A DNA stretch of 64,000 nt, taken from Microbacterium fluvii. Its GTDB lineage: Bacteria; Actinomycetota; Actinomycetes; Actinomycetales; Microbacteriaceae. Under the pieces are notes generated by a model, which was not told the DNA's origin, did no database searches, and worked only from the letters and a program-made list of their open reading frames with translations. Numbering within the stretch: the first letter of the stretch is position 1; the number at the start of each line of letters is the position of its first letter. The stretch covers positions 62,001-126,000 of the forward strand of contig NZ_JAOPFX010000002.1 of assembly GCF_025515205.1 (NCBI RefSeq), given 5' to 3'. The position numbers and the translations under genes were made by a program. Positions 17,592 to 25,368 of this stretch are shown here, piece by piece.

Positions 17592-18188
17592 CTATGGCGC
17601 CGACGACTCTTGGCTCCGCCGTTCCCGCTCATTCATCTGCGCGTGTCGCAAGTCAAAGCGCGGAATCCGAGATGGATCTTCTATCGGCCTTGCGGGCGGC
17701 TCGACCGTGGGAGGCGCATCAACCAGACGGACGCCGGACCTTCGCACGATGTTGAAAGGGGCGGCCGGGCTCAGGTCTGCGACCTCGGCAGTATGAAGCA
17801 CGTGTTCTAGAACCCAGAAGATGCGCCACGCAGTGAGCTCGAGTTGCGCCGACGAATAGCTGAAGAGATCACCGTCCTTAAAACCCCGGACGCCCTCATC
17901 GACCATGTGGAGAGTCATAGAGTGAGCCAAGCTGTCTCGGACCGCCTTCACGTCTCCCAGCACGTTAGGCACGTGCTTCACGCGCTCTGCCAGCCCCGCA
18001 TCGCTTGCTATAGCAAGGAGCCCGCCGCGTCGTTCGCCGTCGGTGAGTCGATTCGCGCGCTTGGCCATCCACCCGCCGAAGCCCCCGAGCGATCGATACT
18101 TGGCCGCGAGGAGCTCGTCAATCGTGTGTTGGACCTCGTGATATCCAGTGAGCACCTGGAGAGCCAAGGCGGCGTTCAAGTCAGTCAT
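17592..18188 (-). CDS. Unknown protein with HEPN-like R-x4-H motif
   Basis: This 198-residue, mainly helical protein carries RDSLAH (R84-H89) in a helix, the R-x4-6-H pattern of HEPN ribonucleases. The rest matches no family I recognise. The ATG at 18188 is one choice; GTG at 18194 and TTG at 18206 in the same frame are alternatives, and no strong ribosome site settles it. Codon use is more A/T-tolerant than in the aromatic genes upstream. It is the last gene of a leftward set with a HEPN-DUF262 pair 180 bases upstream, so a role in phage defence or toxin function is plausible. Confidence 0.7.
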   Translation of the reverse strand: MTDLNAALALQVLTGYHEVQHTIDELLAAKYRSLGGFGGWMAKRANRLTDGERRGGLLAIASDAGLAERVKHVPNVLGDVKAVRDSLAHSMTLHMVDEGVRGFKDGDLFSYSSAQLELTAWRIFWVLEHVLHTAEVADLSPAAPFNIVRRSGVRLVDAPPTVEPPARPIEDPSRIPRFDLRHAQMNERERRSQESSAP

Positions 18189-18369
18189 GAGCACATCTTC
18201 GCCCAAGCCGCGCGCAGCGGTGCACCCGGCTAGTGTTGCGATCCACGACCCGAGCCAAAACGGAAGATAGCGGCTCGCGCTTCCACACCAGCCACTTCCT
18301 GGGATCTCGCGCTACGACCCCATCGGCCCCGAGGCTGATGCCCCACGGAATCCCTCACCGACTCGAGCG

Positions 18370-19305
18370 CTAGATCGGCGCGTACAGGACCATGCCCTCG
18401 ACGGGCCGGTTGAGCGTGACGGCTACACGCTCGGAGCCACCCGCCACCTCGGCTAAATCCGCTCCGTCGCACTGAATAGATACGATGCGGCCGTGGTGGA
18501 CGCGACCGTCAGCGCCCTTGCAGAGGACATGTCCACCGACACAGATTTGCGACGCAACCGTCGCTAGCGCGGCTGTGTTGGATCCAAGCTCCTCATCGGC
18601 GCGAACGCCGATGGGTTTCAGATCGATCTTCAGCGAAGTCGCCAGGGTTACTTGGATGGCCTCGGACACGCGCCGCGAGAACTCAAGAACCGCATCTGAC
18701 CATTCACGCATCGCGTCGGCGCTTCGCACGCTTGTCGGGCGAATGCCGTGCGCCAGATCATTGCGCTCCTGAACAAGTTCGGAGACGCGCGACTCCAGAG
18801 TGTCAGTCGATTGGCCGTGGGGGTCCTTCATCCAACGAAGTTGATCACCAGAAACTCCGAGCCGGCTCAGCCACTCCCTGACGTTACTCGGCCACGCATT
18901 TGCGTCTAGCCGCATCAGGATCGATACGTCGGCCCAGTCGCTGGTGTAAGCCCTCCGAACGACGTCTTCTAGGCGAACCTGCCCTGCCCTTCGACGCGGC
19001 GCATTCACTCCGGAGAGCTCGTTGGCGAACGCAATCGTCCGGCGGAGGTGCCACTCCTGCATGACCTCGGGCAATGCATCAGGGGTAGGTGCATTTCTGG
19101 CCAGCACGGCCATCGCAGCCCGGCCGAGGCCGGTGAGAGCCGATTCATGCGCTGCATACGCCAGCAACACCCATCCCGAGTAGAGCTCTGTCGCGTAATC
19201 CAGGTTCCCCTCGGGCGCGGACGCATGGGATTCATCGACGAACGCGGTGAATGTGGCAAACCGCGCTTCCGCGTCCTGCCACGCCCCTTCAACATCCTGT
19301 TCCAT
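18370..19305 (-). CDS. HEPN-like nuclease (MAE_28990/MAE_18760 type) with C-terminal beta-barrel
   Basis: This is a 311-residue protein. The helical N-terminal two-thirds contain ERNDLAHG with R181 and H186, the HEPN R-x4-H ribonuclease motif. This layout and the partner gene fit the MAE_28990/MAE_18760 HEPN group. Residues about 233-311 are predicted strands ending VSIQCDGADLAEVAGG and VAVTLNRPVEGMVLY, which resemble domain 2 of EF-Tu-like translation factors. It starts 11 bases after the DUF262 stop, so the two are surely co-transcribed. The target is unknown; RNA is inferred from the motif. Confidence 0.75.
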   Translation of the reverse strand: MEQDVEGAWQDAEARFATFTAFVDESHASAPEGNLDYATELYSGWVLLAYAAHESALTGLGRAAMAVLARNAPTPDALPEVMQEWHLRRTIAFANELSGVNAPRRRAGQVRLEDVVRRAYTSDWADVSILMRLDANAWPSNVREWLSRLGVSGDQLRWMKDPHGQSTDTLESRVSELVQERNDLAHGIRPTSVRSADAMREWSDAVLEFSRRVSEAIQVTLATSLKIDLKPIGVRADEELGSNTAALATVASQICVGGHVLCKGADGRVHHGRIVSIQCDGADLAEVAGGSERVAVTLNRPVEGMVLYAPI

Positions 19306-19316
19306 CTCGTCGTGTG

Positions 19317-20600
19317 TCAGATGAAGGAGCGCAGATACTCTTCGAACAGAATCTCGCGATCCATCAGATCCGACCGAGACTGCCCGCGGAGATTGAAGCG
19401 CACCGCGTTTGTGGCGTAGAAGTAATCCATCCCGGCGACGATGTCATCTTTGCGCGCTATCAACTGGTCGCTTTGGGGGATCAAGCGCGACAGGACGTTG
19501 GTTAGCGCATCGTAGATCGACACCTTCGGGTCATTGCCCCACCGATGGTTTCGGGTACGTCGGAAGGCGTTCTGCCCGAAGATGCTCCACGCCAGTTCCA
19601 AGGTGTCGGTGTAGAGGGAACGAAGCGTATCGATCGTGTCCTCGTCGTACTGGTTCGCGGCCTTCAGGTAATCATCGAGGTAGTCACGAAGGTTGTCTCG
19701 ATAGTGGATCATTCGCTGTCGGTTCGCGAAGAACCTGAGCACGAGTTCGACGTCGATCATCTGGCGGTAGTCCTCGGGAACTGGGTCACGCCCCACCTCG
19801 ATATCCACGTCGAAGTCCAGCATGTTCTCGTCCGCGAAGGCGCGTTCGGGGTGCTCGATTAGCTCTTCCACCTCTGTTGGAATACCCCAAAGCTGGCGAA
19901 GTCGTTTGCTCGCAGCCAACTCCTTGCACAAGTCGTTCATCGGCCCGTCGTAGAGCGCATTGCGGACTTCTTGGGGCGACAGCTTCACCCCACCCGTGTT
20001 GATCCGGCCGAACACGAATCGTTTAAGTCGCTCCGGATCCTCATCACCGTGGCTGGTTTCCTTCAACAGGATGATCGATGAGATGTATCTTCGGTCGATG
20101 CCGGCCTTGATGCGCGATGGCAGCGTCTCGTATCGCATACCTTCGAGTTCCTGCCAGTACTCGAGGCCGGAAAGGGCGAACGCACCCTCGTAGAACTCGC
20201 GAACCGCAGTCATACGCTGCAGGCCGTCCATCACCTCGTATTGGTTGAAGTCCCACTCATAGAGGAAGATCGGCGGAACGGGAACGTTCATGATGAACGA
20301 CTCAATTAGTCTACTCTTCTGATCCACCGTCCAGCGATGACGACGCTGGTAATCGGGGTCCAGCTTGTAGTTATTCCCCTTCAGCAGGGCGGTGATCGAG
20401 TCCAGAGGATATCGGCCTGCCTCGGTCACGATCCGGATCTCGCCGCGCTCGTACTTCTGGTTGATGTCATCAGCCGTCACCAGCCCGGCCTCACCATTCG
20501 CGCCCATCTCGCCTTCGATGAGCTCGCCGCTTTCGAGCGCCAACCGCTGGCGCTCGACGAGAGCGCGACGCGCCTCTTCTGTTGACCCCGTAGCCGCCAT
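19317..20600 (-). CDS. DUF262 (GmrSD N-terminal-like, ParB-fold) protein
   Basis: This 427-residue protein of the DUF262 group found in GmrSD and other defence systems carries the hallmark segments PDYQRRHRW (82-90), a following helix with SRLIESF, and VMDGLQRMTAV (123-133). DUF262 domains have a ParB/sulfiredoxin-like fold and often bind or hydrolyse NTPs. The C-terminal DUF1524 HNH nuclease of GmrSD is absent, so the nuclease function may be supplied by the HEPN partner. AAGGAGG precedes the ATG at 20600. Confidence 0.85.
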   Translation of the reverse strand: MAATGSTEEARRALVERQRLALESGELIEGEMGANGEAGLVTADDINQKYERGEIRIVTEAGRYPLDSITALLKGNNYKLDPDYQRRHRWTVDQKSRLIESFIMNVPVPPIFLYEWDFNQYEVMDGLQRMTAVREFYEGAFALSGLEYWQELEGMRYETLPSRIKAGIDRRYISSIILLKETSHGDEDPERLKRFVFGRINTGGVKLSPQEVRNALYDGPMNDLCKELAASKRLRQLWGIPTEVEELIEHPERAFADENMLDFDVDIEVGRDPVPEDYRQMIDVELVLRFFANRQRMIHYRDNLRDYLDDYLKAANQYDEDTIDTLRSLYTDTLELAWSIFGQNAFRRTRNHRWGNDPKVSIYDALTNVLSRLIPQSDQLIARKDDIVAGMDYFYATNAVRFNLRGQSRSDLMDREILFEEYLRSFI

Positions 20601-20791
20601 TGCGCCCTCCTTCAGCGTCGGAGTAAGCCTAGGGGCATCAATACGGGCGACAGGTTCGCAATTCGACGAGCTGGACGACGACGGCGACACGGCCACCGAC
20701 GCAGCACCAGCCTCAGCATGCCGAGTCGCGCGGTTAGTAGTCCTGACGACGGACCGCACACAGCTGCGGGAAGATACTTTCGCTCAACGCC

Positions 20792-21577
20792 CTAGAAGAG
20801 CTGGTCGTCGTCTAGCAGGACTGTGTCCGCGATCTTCGTGGCCACGTCGTCAAGCGAGCCGTAGTCCGAAGTCGTCAGTCCTGATCGGGCGGCGAGCAGA
20901 GGGCTGACCTTGCGGAGTTCCTCGAATGTAGTGCCGTGCACGATCGGGATTACGCGGTCGGTCGCGAGTAGGGCCGACAGCTCCTGGGAGGCGATGCCGT
21001 CACTGTTGAGGCTCTGGAACAGCGCAGGCGTCACCAGCACGATTCCCGCGCGGGAGCTCGCCAGCCCCTTGTCGATCTTTCGGATAAGCGACGTACCCAA
21101 GGGCACGTCCATCTCGCTGAACCAGACCGTGACGTCGAGCCCAGTCAGCAAATTGTGCAGCTCCAGCGCCGCGCCCTGACGGTCGTGCCACGCGTGGCAG
21201 AGGAAGAGGTCGCGCTGGCCGGTCGTGGCGTCGGCAACACGCACGACCTGCTCGCGCACCGGGTTGAGGGTCTGATACTCGCGAACCGAGTAGGTAACCG
21301 CCGCGCGCCGGGTGCGACTTAATGTGCTCGTGCGTCGACGGCCACTTCCGCCGCTGTTGCTTCGATTCGATCCGCCCGACGACCGGCTAAAGCTGGGGAA
21401 TTGCTTGGGTGCAGGAGCGACTGCCGGCTCGACTCGAGGAGGTGGGGGCGTGTGGGCCGGGCGCTCGTAGTAGGGATCCCGGTATCCGCCGTATCGCCCG
21501 TAGCGCCCACCATGAACTGGGCAGTCCGCACCGCCGCCACGGATATGCCCCCGGATCGGAGCCGTGCACTGTGCCAT
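20792..21577 (-). CDS. TIR domain protein with Cys/His N-terminal motif
   Basis: This is a 261-residue protein. Residues about 122-240 form a TIR domain (RDLFLCHAWHD, VTVWFSEMDVPLGTSL, GIVLVTPALF), with E199 in ASQELSALL at the usual catalytic glutamate position. Bacterial TIRs of this kind cleave NAD+ or make cyclic ADP-ribose signals. The N-terminus has C4, H11, C19 and H22, a likely small zinc knuckle, followed by a Gly/Tyr/Pro/Ser-rich linker (25-95). The start at 21577 (ATG) is uncertain; GTG at 21583 is possible. It stands apart from the HEPN-DUF262 pair by about 190 bases. Confidence 0.82.
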   Translation of the reverse strand: MAQCTAPIRGHIRGGGADCPVHGGRYGRYGGYRDPYYERPAHTPPPPRVEPAVAPAPKQFPSFSRSSGGSNRSNSGGSGRRRTSTLSRTRRAAVTYSVREYQTLNPVREQVVRVADATTGQRDLFLCHAWHDRQGAALELHNLLTGLDVTVWFSEMDVPLGTSLIRKIDKGLASSRAGIVLVTPALFQSLNSDGIASQELSALLATDRVIPIVHGTTFEELRKVSPLLAARSGLTTSDYGSLDDVATKIADTVLLDDDQLF

Positions 21578-21586
21578 GAGCACATG

Positions 21587-21787
21587 CTAGCGACCGCCTC
21601 CGACACCGACTCTGCTTGCGCGAGTCGGCCCTCGTGGCGGACCGGTCATCGAGCGGTCTGTGATGCACCGCCCTAGAGTCGCGCTGAGGGACTCGTGCAC
21701 GAGCAGCTTTCGTCCGGCCTCCTCGGTGTGTGCGAACTGGCCCGCTATTAGCGCAGTGCCCGCAAGCGGTTCGAAGATGCAACCGGG
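21587..21787 (-). pseudogene. Remnant of an N6-adenine-type DNA methyltransferase C-terminus
   Basis: The open minus-strand frame reads GCIFEPLAGTALIAGQFAHT, then EEAGRKLLVHESLSATLGRC. This resembles the closing motif DPFAGSGTT-LIAAE, GRK-x-GIEL, Y-x-R of DNA methyltransferases. A TGA precedes it at 21788-21790 and it ends in TAG at 21589-21587, ten bases before the TIR start codon. Key residues (D of DPF, the second G of GSGTT) are replaced, so it is decayed. The assignment rests on motif resemblance over about 45 residues only. Confidence 0.35.
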
Positions 21788-21876
21788 TCAGGCTCCCATG
21801 TCTGTCGGCGTCCGCGCATCCGGACTGCAACGCACGAACCGGGCCGCTCACCGCGTTGTCCGACGTCGATGCAAGA

Positions 21877-22788
21877 GTGGAGGGCGTGCGAGCGATAAAA
21901 CAGACGATCTCCGACGAAGACGAGCTTCAGATCGCCGGCGCCCTCCATCACCGACTGAACTATGTCGATACCGTTCTGGAGCGACACGCGACAGTCAGTG
22001 CGCGTACCCCAGCTCCCTGGTCACAGCTGGGAGCGGACGACTCGGTCTCCCGCTGGTTGCAGGTCAGCCATCAACTCCAGACCTTTCTCGGTATGTCGGC
22101 CGATAATCTTCGCGTTGTTCGCGACATATTGCTCCGCGACGGCGAGATGGCCGTGCCCATGTACGGCCACTATCCGGTGATCCGGTCCGTGATCGAAGCG
22201 TCGGCACTTGCGAAATGGATCTCGGAGCCGACAGATCAAGCGGAACGCCTTCGACGCTCATTCAGCGCCCGCGTCGCGGACCTCAATGAGGATCGCGCGC
22301 TCCACGAAGAAGCGATGAAGTCCGCTGCACTGTTCGGCGGGATGGACACGTCTGTGCTCAAGCGTGGCGACGAATCGTTCAAGGAGGGCGACACGAAGGC
22401 TCGGCGGCTGATTCGCGAGCTCTGTGGCGAGCAAGGGATCTCGTGGAGTCGCGTGAATCAAGGCCTGCCCGGGTACGCGACGATCATTCGCGCGGTCGGG
22501 GGTGCGGGAGAGATCCCGGGGAACTACGCCGCCAGCGTGTGGCGGATCATCAGCGGGCTCAGTCATCCATCGGCGAGCCGGGCGACCAGGTACTCCGCCA
22601 TCGAGGTACTCGGAGAGTCCGACCACGGCGTGATGAACGCGCGTCTATCGGCATCGATGCAATGGACGCAGGCAGCGACTCTGCTTGCGATCTCGCTAAC
22701 GTTCGATGCGCTGGGCAGCGTGGAGCGCCGTCTTGACACGATGCACCCGCGACGCGACTCAGCGTTCGGACCGATCCCATCCACCTGA
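21877..22788 (+). CDS. Unknown helical protein of the defence-like island
   Basis: This protein of about 303 residues is not assigned to a named family. The stretch YPVIRSVIEASALAKWIS and the later VWRIISGLSHPSASRA resemble DUF5677-like helical proteins (R-x2-E in one helix, an LSxxxHP motif in another). The start is uncertain: GTG at 21877, GTG at 21886 and TTG at 21856 are all in frame without a well-spaced ribosome site. It runs opposite to the TIR gene, and its codon use matches the island. Confidence 0.65.
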   Translation: MEGVRAIKQTISDEDELQIAGALHHRLNYVDTVLERHATVSARTPAPWSQLGADDSVSRWLQVSHQLQTFLGMSADNLRVVRDILLRDGEMAVPMYGHYPVIRSVIEASALAKWISEPTDQAERLRRSFSARVADLNEDRALHEEAMKSAALFGGMDTSVLKRGDESFKEGDTKARRLIRELCGEQGISWSRVNQGLPGYATIIRAVGGAGEIPGNYAASVWRIISGLSHPSASRATRYSAIEVLGESDHGVMNARLSASMQWTQAATLLAISLTFDALGSVERRLDTMHPRRDSAFGPIPST

Positions 22789-22921
22789 GGAGGGGCACGG
22801 CACAAAGGCTCGCGAGCGACCACTCAGTTATGCCTGGACACGCAGCTACTTGCCCCGCGGCGCAAACGGCCGGGCGACCAACGGCTGGTCATCCGTGTCG
22901 AGCGGTGTCGTGGTCTGGCCA

Positions 22922-22927
22922 TAAGGT
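22922..22927 (+). promoter_or_regulatory. -10 element of a likely leaderless promoter
   Basis: TAAGGT is followed by six bases and then the ATG at 22934. This spacing would put the transcription start on the start codon, as in many actinobacterial leaderless mRNAs. No ribosome-binding site is seen. Confidence 0.4.
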
Positions 22928-22933
22928 CGGCGC

Positions 22934-23494
22934 ATGGACACCACCACGATCGGCTTCGTGACAACCGGAGTTACCCTGTTCGTTACCGTCGCACTGTTCG
23001 CCGTGGACTATATCCGCCGATGGGCAGCGGATGCGCGAAAGCAGCGGGAGCAGATCGTTCGCAGCGTTCTCGACACAGTCGACCGTGCTACGCGAAGCGC
23101 AGCCCGTGCGCCGCTCTCCGACCTGTGGGCGCCAAGCGGCCTTGAGTACGCACTTCTGATTCCTCGGCTGTATGCCCAACTCCCGGCGAAGGACCACGCA
23201 ATAGCCACATGGGTCGCCCGACAGGTGCAGATCCAACAGTTGAACGCCGATCGAAAGGCTGTCACACGCCACGGTCTGCTGATCGCCACCGAGCTGGTCA
23301 AATGGTCGCACCGTGAGCGCAAGCGGGAGTGGTTTGCAGAGGAGAACCGACGTGACCCGTGGGTGACCGAGCCTCCTTCGCTACAGGCGAGCGCGCGCCG
23401 GTACGCCCGGTCAGCCTGGGACTGGGCGCGCCTTGGGGTACTCGTGACAGCGCTCGGCATCGTCGCGAAGCGAGCTTTATCCGCCTTGGACTAG
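22934..23494 (+). CDS. Small single-pass membrane protein of unknown function
   Basis: This 186-residue protein has one hydrophobic segment at about residues 6-26 (GFVTTGVTLFVTVALFAVDY) followed by basic residues, so the rest is likely cytoplasmic. A second weakly hydrophobic stretch (LGVLVTALGIVAKRAL, near 168-183) could be another membrane or re-entrant segment. I recognise no family. It lies in the same direction as the preceding unknown gene, 145 bases away, and may belong to the same accessory island. Confidence 0.6.
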   Translation: MDTTTIGFVTTGVTLFVTVALFAVDYIRRWAADARKQREQIVRSVLDTVDRATRSAARAPLSDLWAPSGLEYALLIPRLYAQLPAKDHAIATWVARQVQIQQLNADRKAVTRHGLLIATELVKWSHRERKREWFAEENRRDPWVTEPPSLQASARRYARSAWDWARLGVLVTALGIVAKRALSALD

Positions 23495-23619
23495 AAAATC
23501 CGCCCGCGACAAGCAGGACGACCACTTGGGTCCCAATGACGCTCGCGGCTGCTCGTCTCGTGCAATGCCCGGATAAGGATCGCCTCCCGAGTGATCTACT
23601 CAGTGCACGGTGGCGTGCG

Positions 23620-23625
23620 TAGGGT
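23620..23625 (+). promoter_or_regulatory. -10 element of a likely leaderless promoter
   Basis: TAGGGT followed by seven bases and the ATG at 23633 fits the actinobacterial leaderless pattern. The AGGGTG part could instead be read as a weak ribosome site. Confidence 0.4.
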
Positions 23626-23632
23626 GTGGCCC

Positions 23633-24298
23633 ATGAGCCAAGACGGGTGGCAGTCGTTCCTCGCGGCCGACGGTGTCGCTGACTGGGTGATCCTGCACGG
23701 CGGTCCAACGGCGGTCTTCGTCGTCCGATCGCTCACGGAAGCTGCGCGGCTTGCCGCTGCGGTGTCGGAGATACCCGGGCTGGGGCCGCGCACGCTGCTC
23801 ACCCTGACGTCGGATCGCCTGACCGTGAAGCTGACCCGTGAGATGTGGGGCACCGAGCGCTCTCATATAGATGTGGCGCGTGCGATCTCTGCCGCTGCCC
23901 GTGACCATGACGCGGTCGCCGACGCGAGCATGGCGCAGGAGATCCAGCTGGCGATCGCGGCACAGCCCGAGGCGGTCGACCTGCCGTTCTGGTGCGCGGT
24001 CCTCGGCTACGCACCGCTGCATGAAGACAACTGCATCGACCCGCTTGGGCAGGGGTCCACCGTGTGGATGCAGGAGCTCGACCCGTCCAGGCCGCTCCGC
24101 CATGCCATGCACATCGACGTCTCACTGCCCCAGGGTCACATCGAGAAATGCCTGGCAGAAGCCGTGGCCGCGGGAGGTCGGATCGTCGACGAATCCGAAG
24201 CACCCAGCTCGTGGATCTTGGCCGACCGGTCGGGCAACAAAGTGTGCTTGGCCGCCTGGCCAGACGGAGCTCGACCTGCCGAGTCGACGTCGCCGTGA
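23633..24298 (+). CDS. Pterin-4a-carbinolamine-dehydratase-like/VOC fusion protein
   Basis: This 221-residue protein appears to have two parts. Residues about 5-105 resemble pterin-4a-carbinolamine dehydratase (TLLTLTSDRLTVKLTREMWG, then IDVARAISAAARDHD). Residues about 115-215 are a glyoxalase-like VOC domain (PFWCAVLGYAPL, HIDVSLPQGHIEKCLAEAVA, LADRSGNKVCLAAWP). This fusion is common in actinobacteria and its substrate is unknown. It marks the right edge of the lower-GC island. Confidence 0.78.
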   Translation: MSQDGWQSFLAADGVADWVILHGGPTAVFVVRSLTEAARLAAAVSEIPGLGPRTLLTLTSDRLTVKLTREMWGTERSHIDVARAISAAARDHDAVADASMAQEIQLAIAAQPEAVDLPFWCAVLGYAPLHEDNCIDPLGQGSTVWMQELDPSRPLRHAMHIDVSLPQGHIEKCLAEAVAAGGRIVDESEAPSSWILADRSGNKVCLAAWPDGARPAESTSP

Positions 24299-24356
24299 CC
24301 CTGGCCGGCTACGCCCGCGTCATCGTTGCGACGGACAGGCGCGCGAGACCTTCCGG

Positions 24357-24362
24357 CAGAAT
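24357..24362 (+). promoter_or_regulatory. -10-like element upstream of the GNAT gene
   Basis: CAGAAT is followed by eight bases and the ATG at 24371, close to the leaderless spacing. The element deviates from TAnnnT at its first base, so this is a weak call. Confidence 0.3.
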
Positions 24363-24370
24363 GGTCGCCC

Positions 24371-24949
24371 ATGGGCTTCCCGTGGGACTTCCGCCCGCTG
24401 CAGGGCGAGCGCGTGCGCCTCGACCTGCTGCGCGACGACGATCTCGAGCCGCTGTTCGCCATGCAGTCCGACCCCGAGGTGTGCCGCTACCTGCTCTATG
24501 AGCCGCGGTCGCGCGCGCAGGTGGCCGACGTACTGCGGCGGGATGCTGCCGCCACCCGCCTCGAGAACCCCGGCGACTATCTGCAGCCGGTGATCCGCGA
24601 CGCCGACGGCCGGTTCTGCGGAACGATGTACTTCGAACTGAAGGCCGGCGCACCCGACTCGACGGCGGAGATCGGCTGGATTTTGCTGCCGGGCGCCCGC
24701 GGTCGCGGATACGCGCGCGAGGCGGCGGGGCTGCTGCTCGACCTCGCCTTCGGCGAGCTCGGACTGCACCGCGTGTACGCCGAGCTCGATCCGCGCAACG
24801 ACGCCTCGGTCGCGCTGTGCGAAGCGCTCGGGATGCGGCACGAAGGGCGGTTCATCGAGCACATGTGGCTGAAGGGCGAGTGGACCGACACCGGCCACTA
24901 CGCGATCCTCGAGCGCGAGTGGGCGATCACTCGTGGCCGACGAGCTTGA
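24371..24949 (+). CDS. GNAT family N-acetyltransferase (RimJ/RimL-like)
   Basis: This 192-residue acetyltransferase starts RPLQGERVRLDLLRDDDLEPLF. It has the acetyl-CoA loop GARGRGYAREAAGLLL near residue 117, and ends with the ASVALCEALGMRHEG motif typical of RimJ/RimL-type proteins. The acceptor is unknown. Its 3' end overlaps the end of the convergent exporter gene by 23 bases. An ATG at 24361 is out of frame. Confidence 0.88.
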   Translation: MGFPWDFRPLQGERVRLDLLRDDDLEPLFAMQSDPEVCRYLLYEPRSRAQVADVLRRDAAATRLENPGDYLQPVIRDADGRFCGTMYFELKAGAPDSTAEIGWILLPGARGRGYAREAAGLLLDLAFGELGLHRVYAELDPRNDASVALCEALGMRHEGRFIEHMWLKGEWTDTGHYAILEREWAITRGRRA

Positions 24950-25247
24950 GCCCCACGACGCAGCCGACGAGACCCAGGATGAGCAGCATCCGCACGATCG
25001 AGAACGGCTCTGCGCCGGTGATCATCGCGTAGGCGACGGTCAGCGCCGCGCCGATGCCGACCCACACGGCGTAGGCGGTGCCGGTGGAGATGTCGCGCAT
25101 CGCCCACGCGAGCCCGCCCATGCTCGCGATCAGCGCGACGCCGAAGACGACGCTCGGGCCGAGCTTGGTGAACCCCTCGGACTTGCCGAGGGCGGTCGCC
25201 CAGACCGCTTCGAGGATGCCGGAGAGAACGAGGATGACCCATGACAT
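24927..25247 (-). CDS. sugE: SMR family guanidinium exporter, SugE/Gdx-like
   Basis: This 106-residue, four-helix small multidrug resistance protein has helix 1 containing the essential glutamate E13 (ILVLSGILEAVWATALGKSEGF), helix 2 with GGLAWAMRDISTGTAYAVWVGIG, and the C-terminal helix LLILGLVGCVVGLKL. SugE-type members export guanidinium by proton antiport. The guanidine-III riboswitch just upstream gives strong independent support. A CAGGAG ribosome site precedes the ATG at 25247 and lies directly after the aptamer. Confidence 0.93.
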   Translation of the reverse strand: MSWVILVLSGILEAVWATALGKSEGFTKLGPSVVFGVALIASMGGLAWAMRDISTGTAYAVWVGIGAALTVAYAMITGAEPFSIVRMLLILGLVGCVVGLKLVGHE

Positions 25248-25259
25248 GACTGTGCTCCT

Positions 25260-25300
25260 GGCCAGTCTTGTCGCTCACCGGGTACTGATCCGTCGTCCGG
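25260..25300 (-). promoter_or_regulatory. Guanidine-III (ykkC-III) riboswitch aptamer
   Basis: On the minus strand this 41-base stretch contains, in order, CCGGACGA, then GTACCCGGT, then GACAAGAC. These are the conserved blocks of the guanidine-III class as I remember them from the Thermobifida fusca aptamer. CCGG pairs with CCGG for one stem, and CAGT pairs with ACTG to close the pseudoknot. The last stem strand runs into the CAGGAG ribosome site of the exporter gene, so ligand binding would control translation start. Confidence 0.85.
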
Positions 25301-25368
25301 GGGTCTCGATCGAGCACCCGCCGCCCACCGTAGCGGGTGCGGCTGGGCAGGGTCTGTGCAGCCCGTGC

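Noticed and set aside
19317..20600. Complete GmrSD type IV restriction enzyme
   Set aside because: The DUF262 half is present but no DUF1524 HNH nuclease motif follows; the partner is a HEPN-type protein instead.
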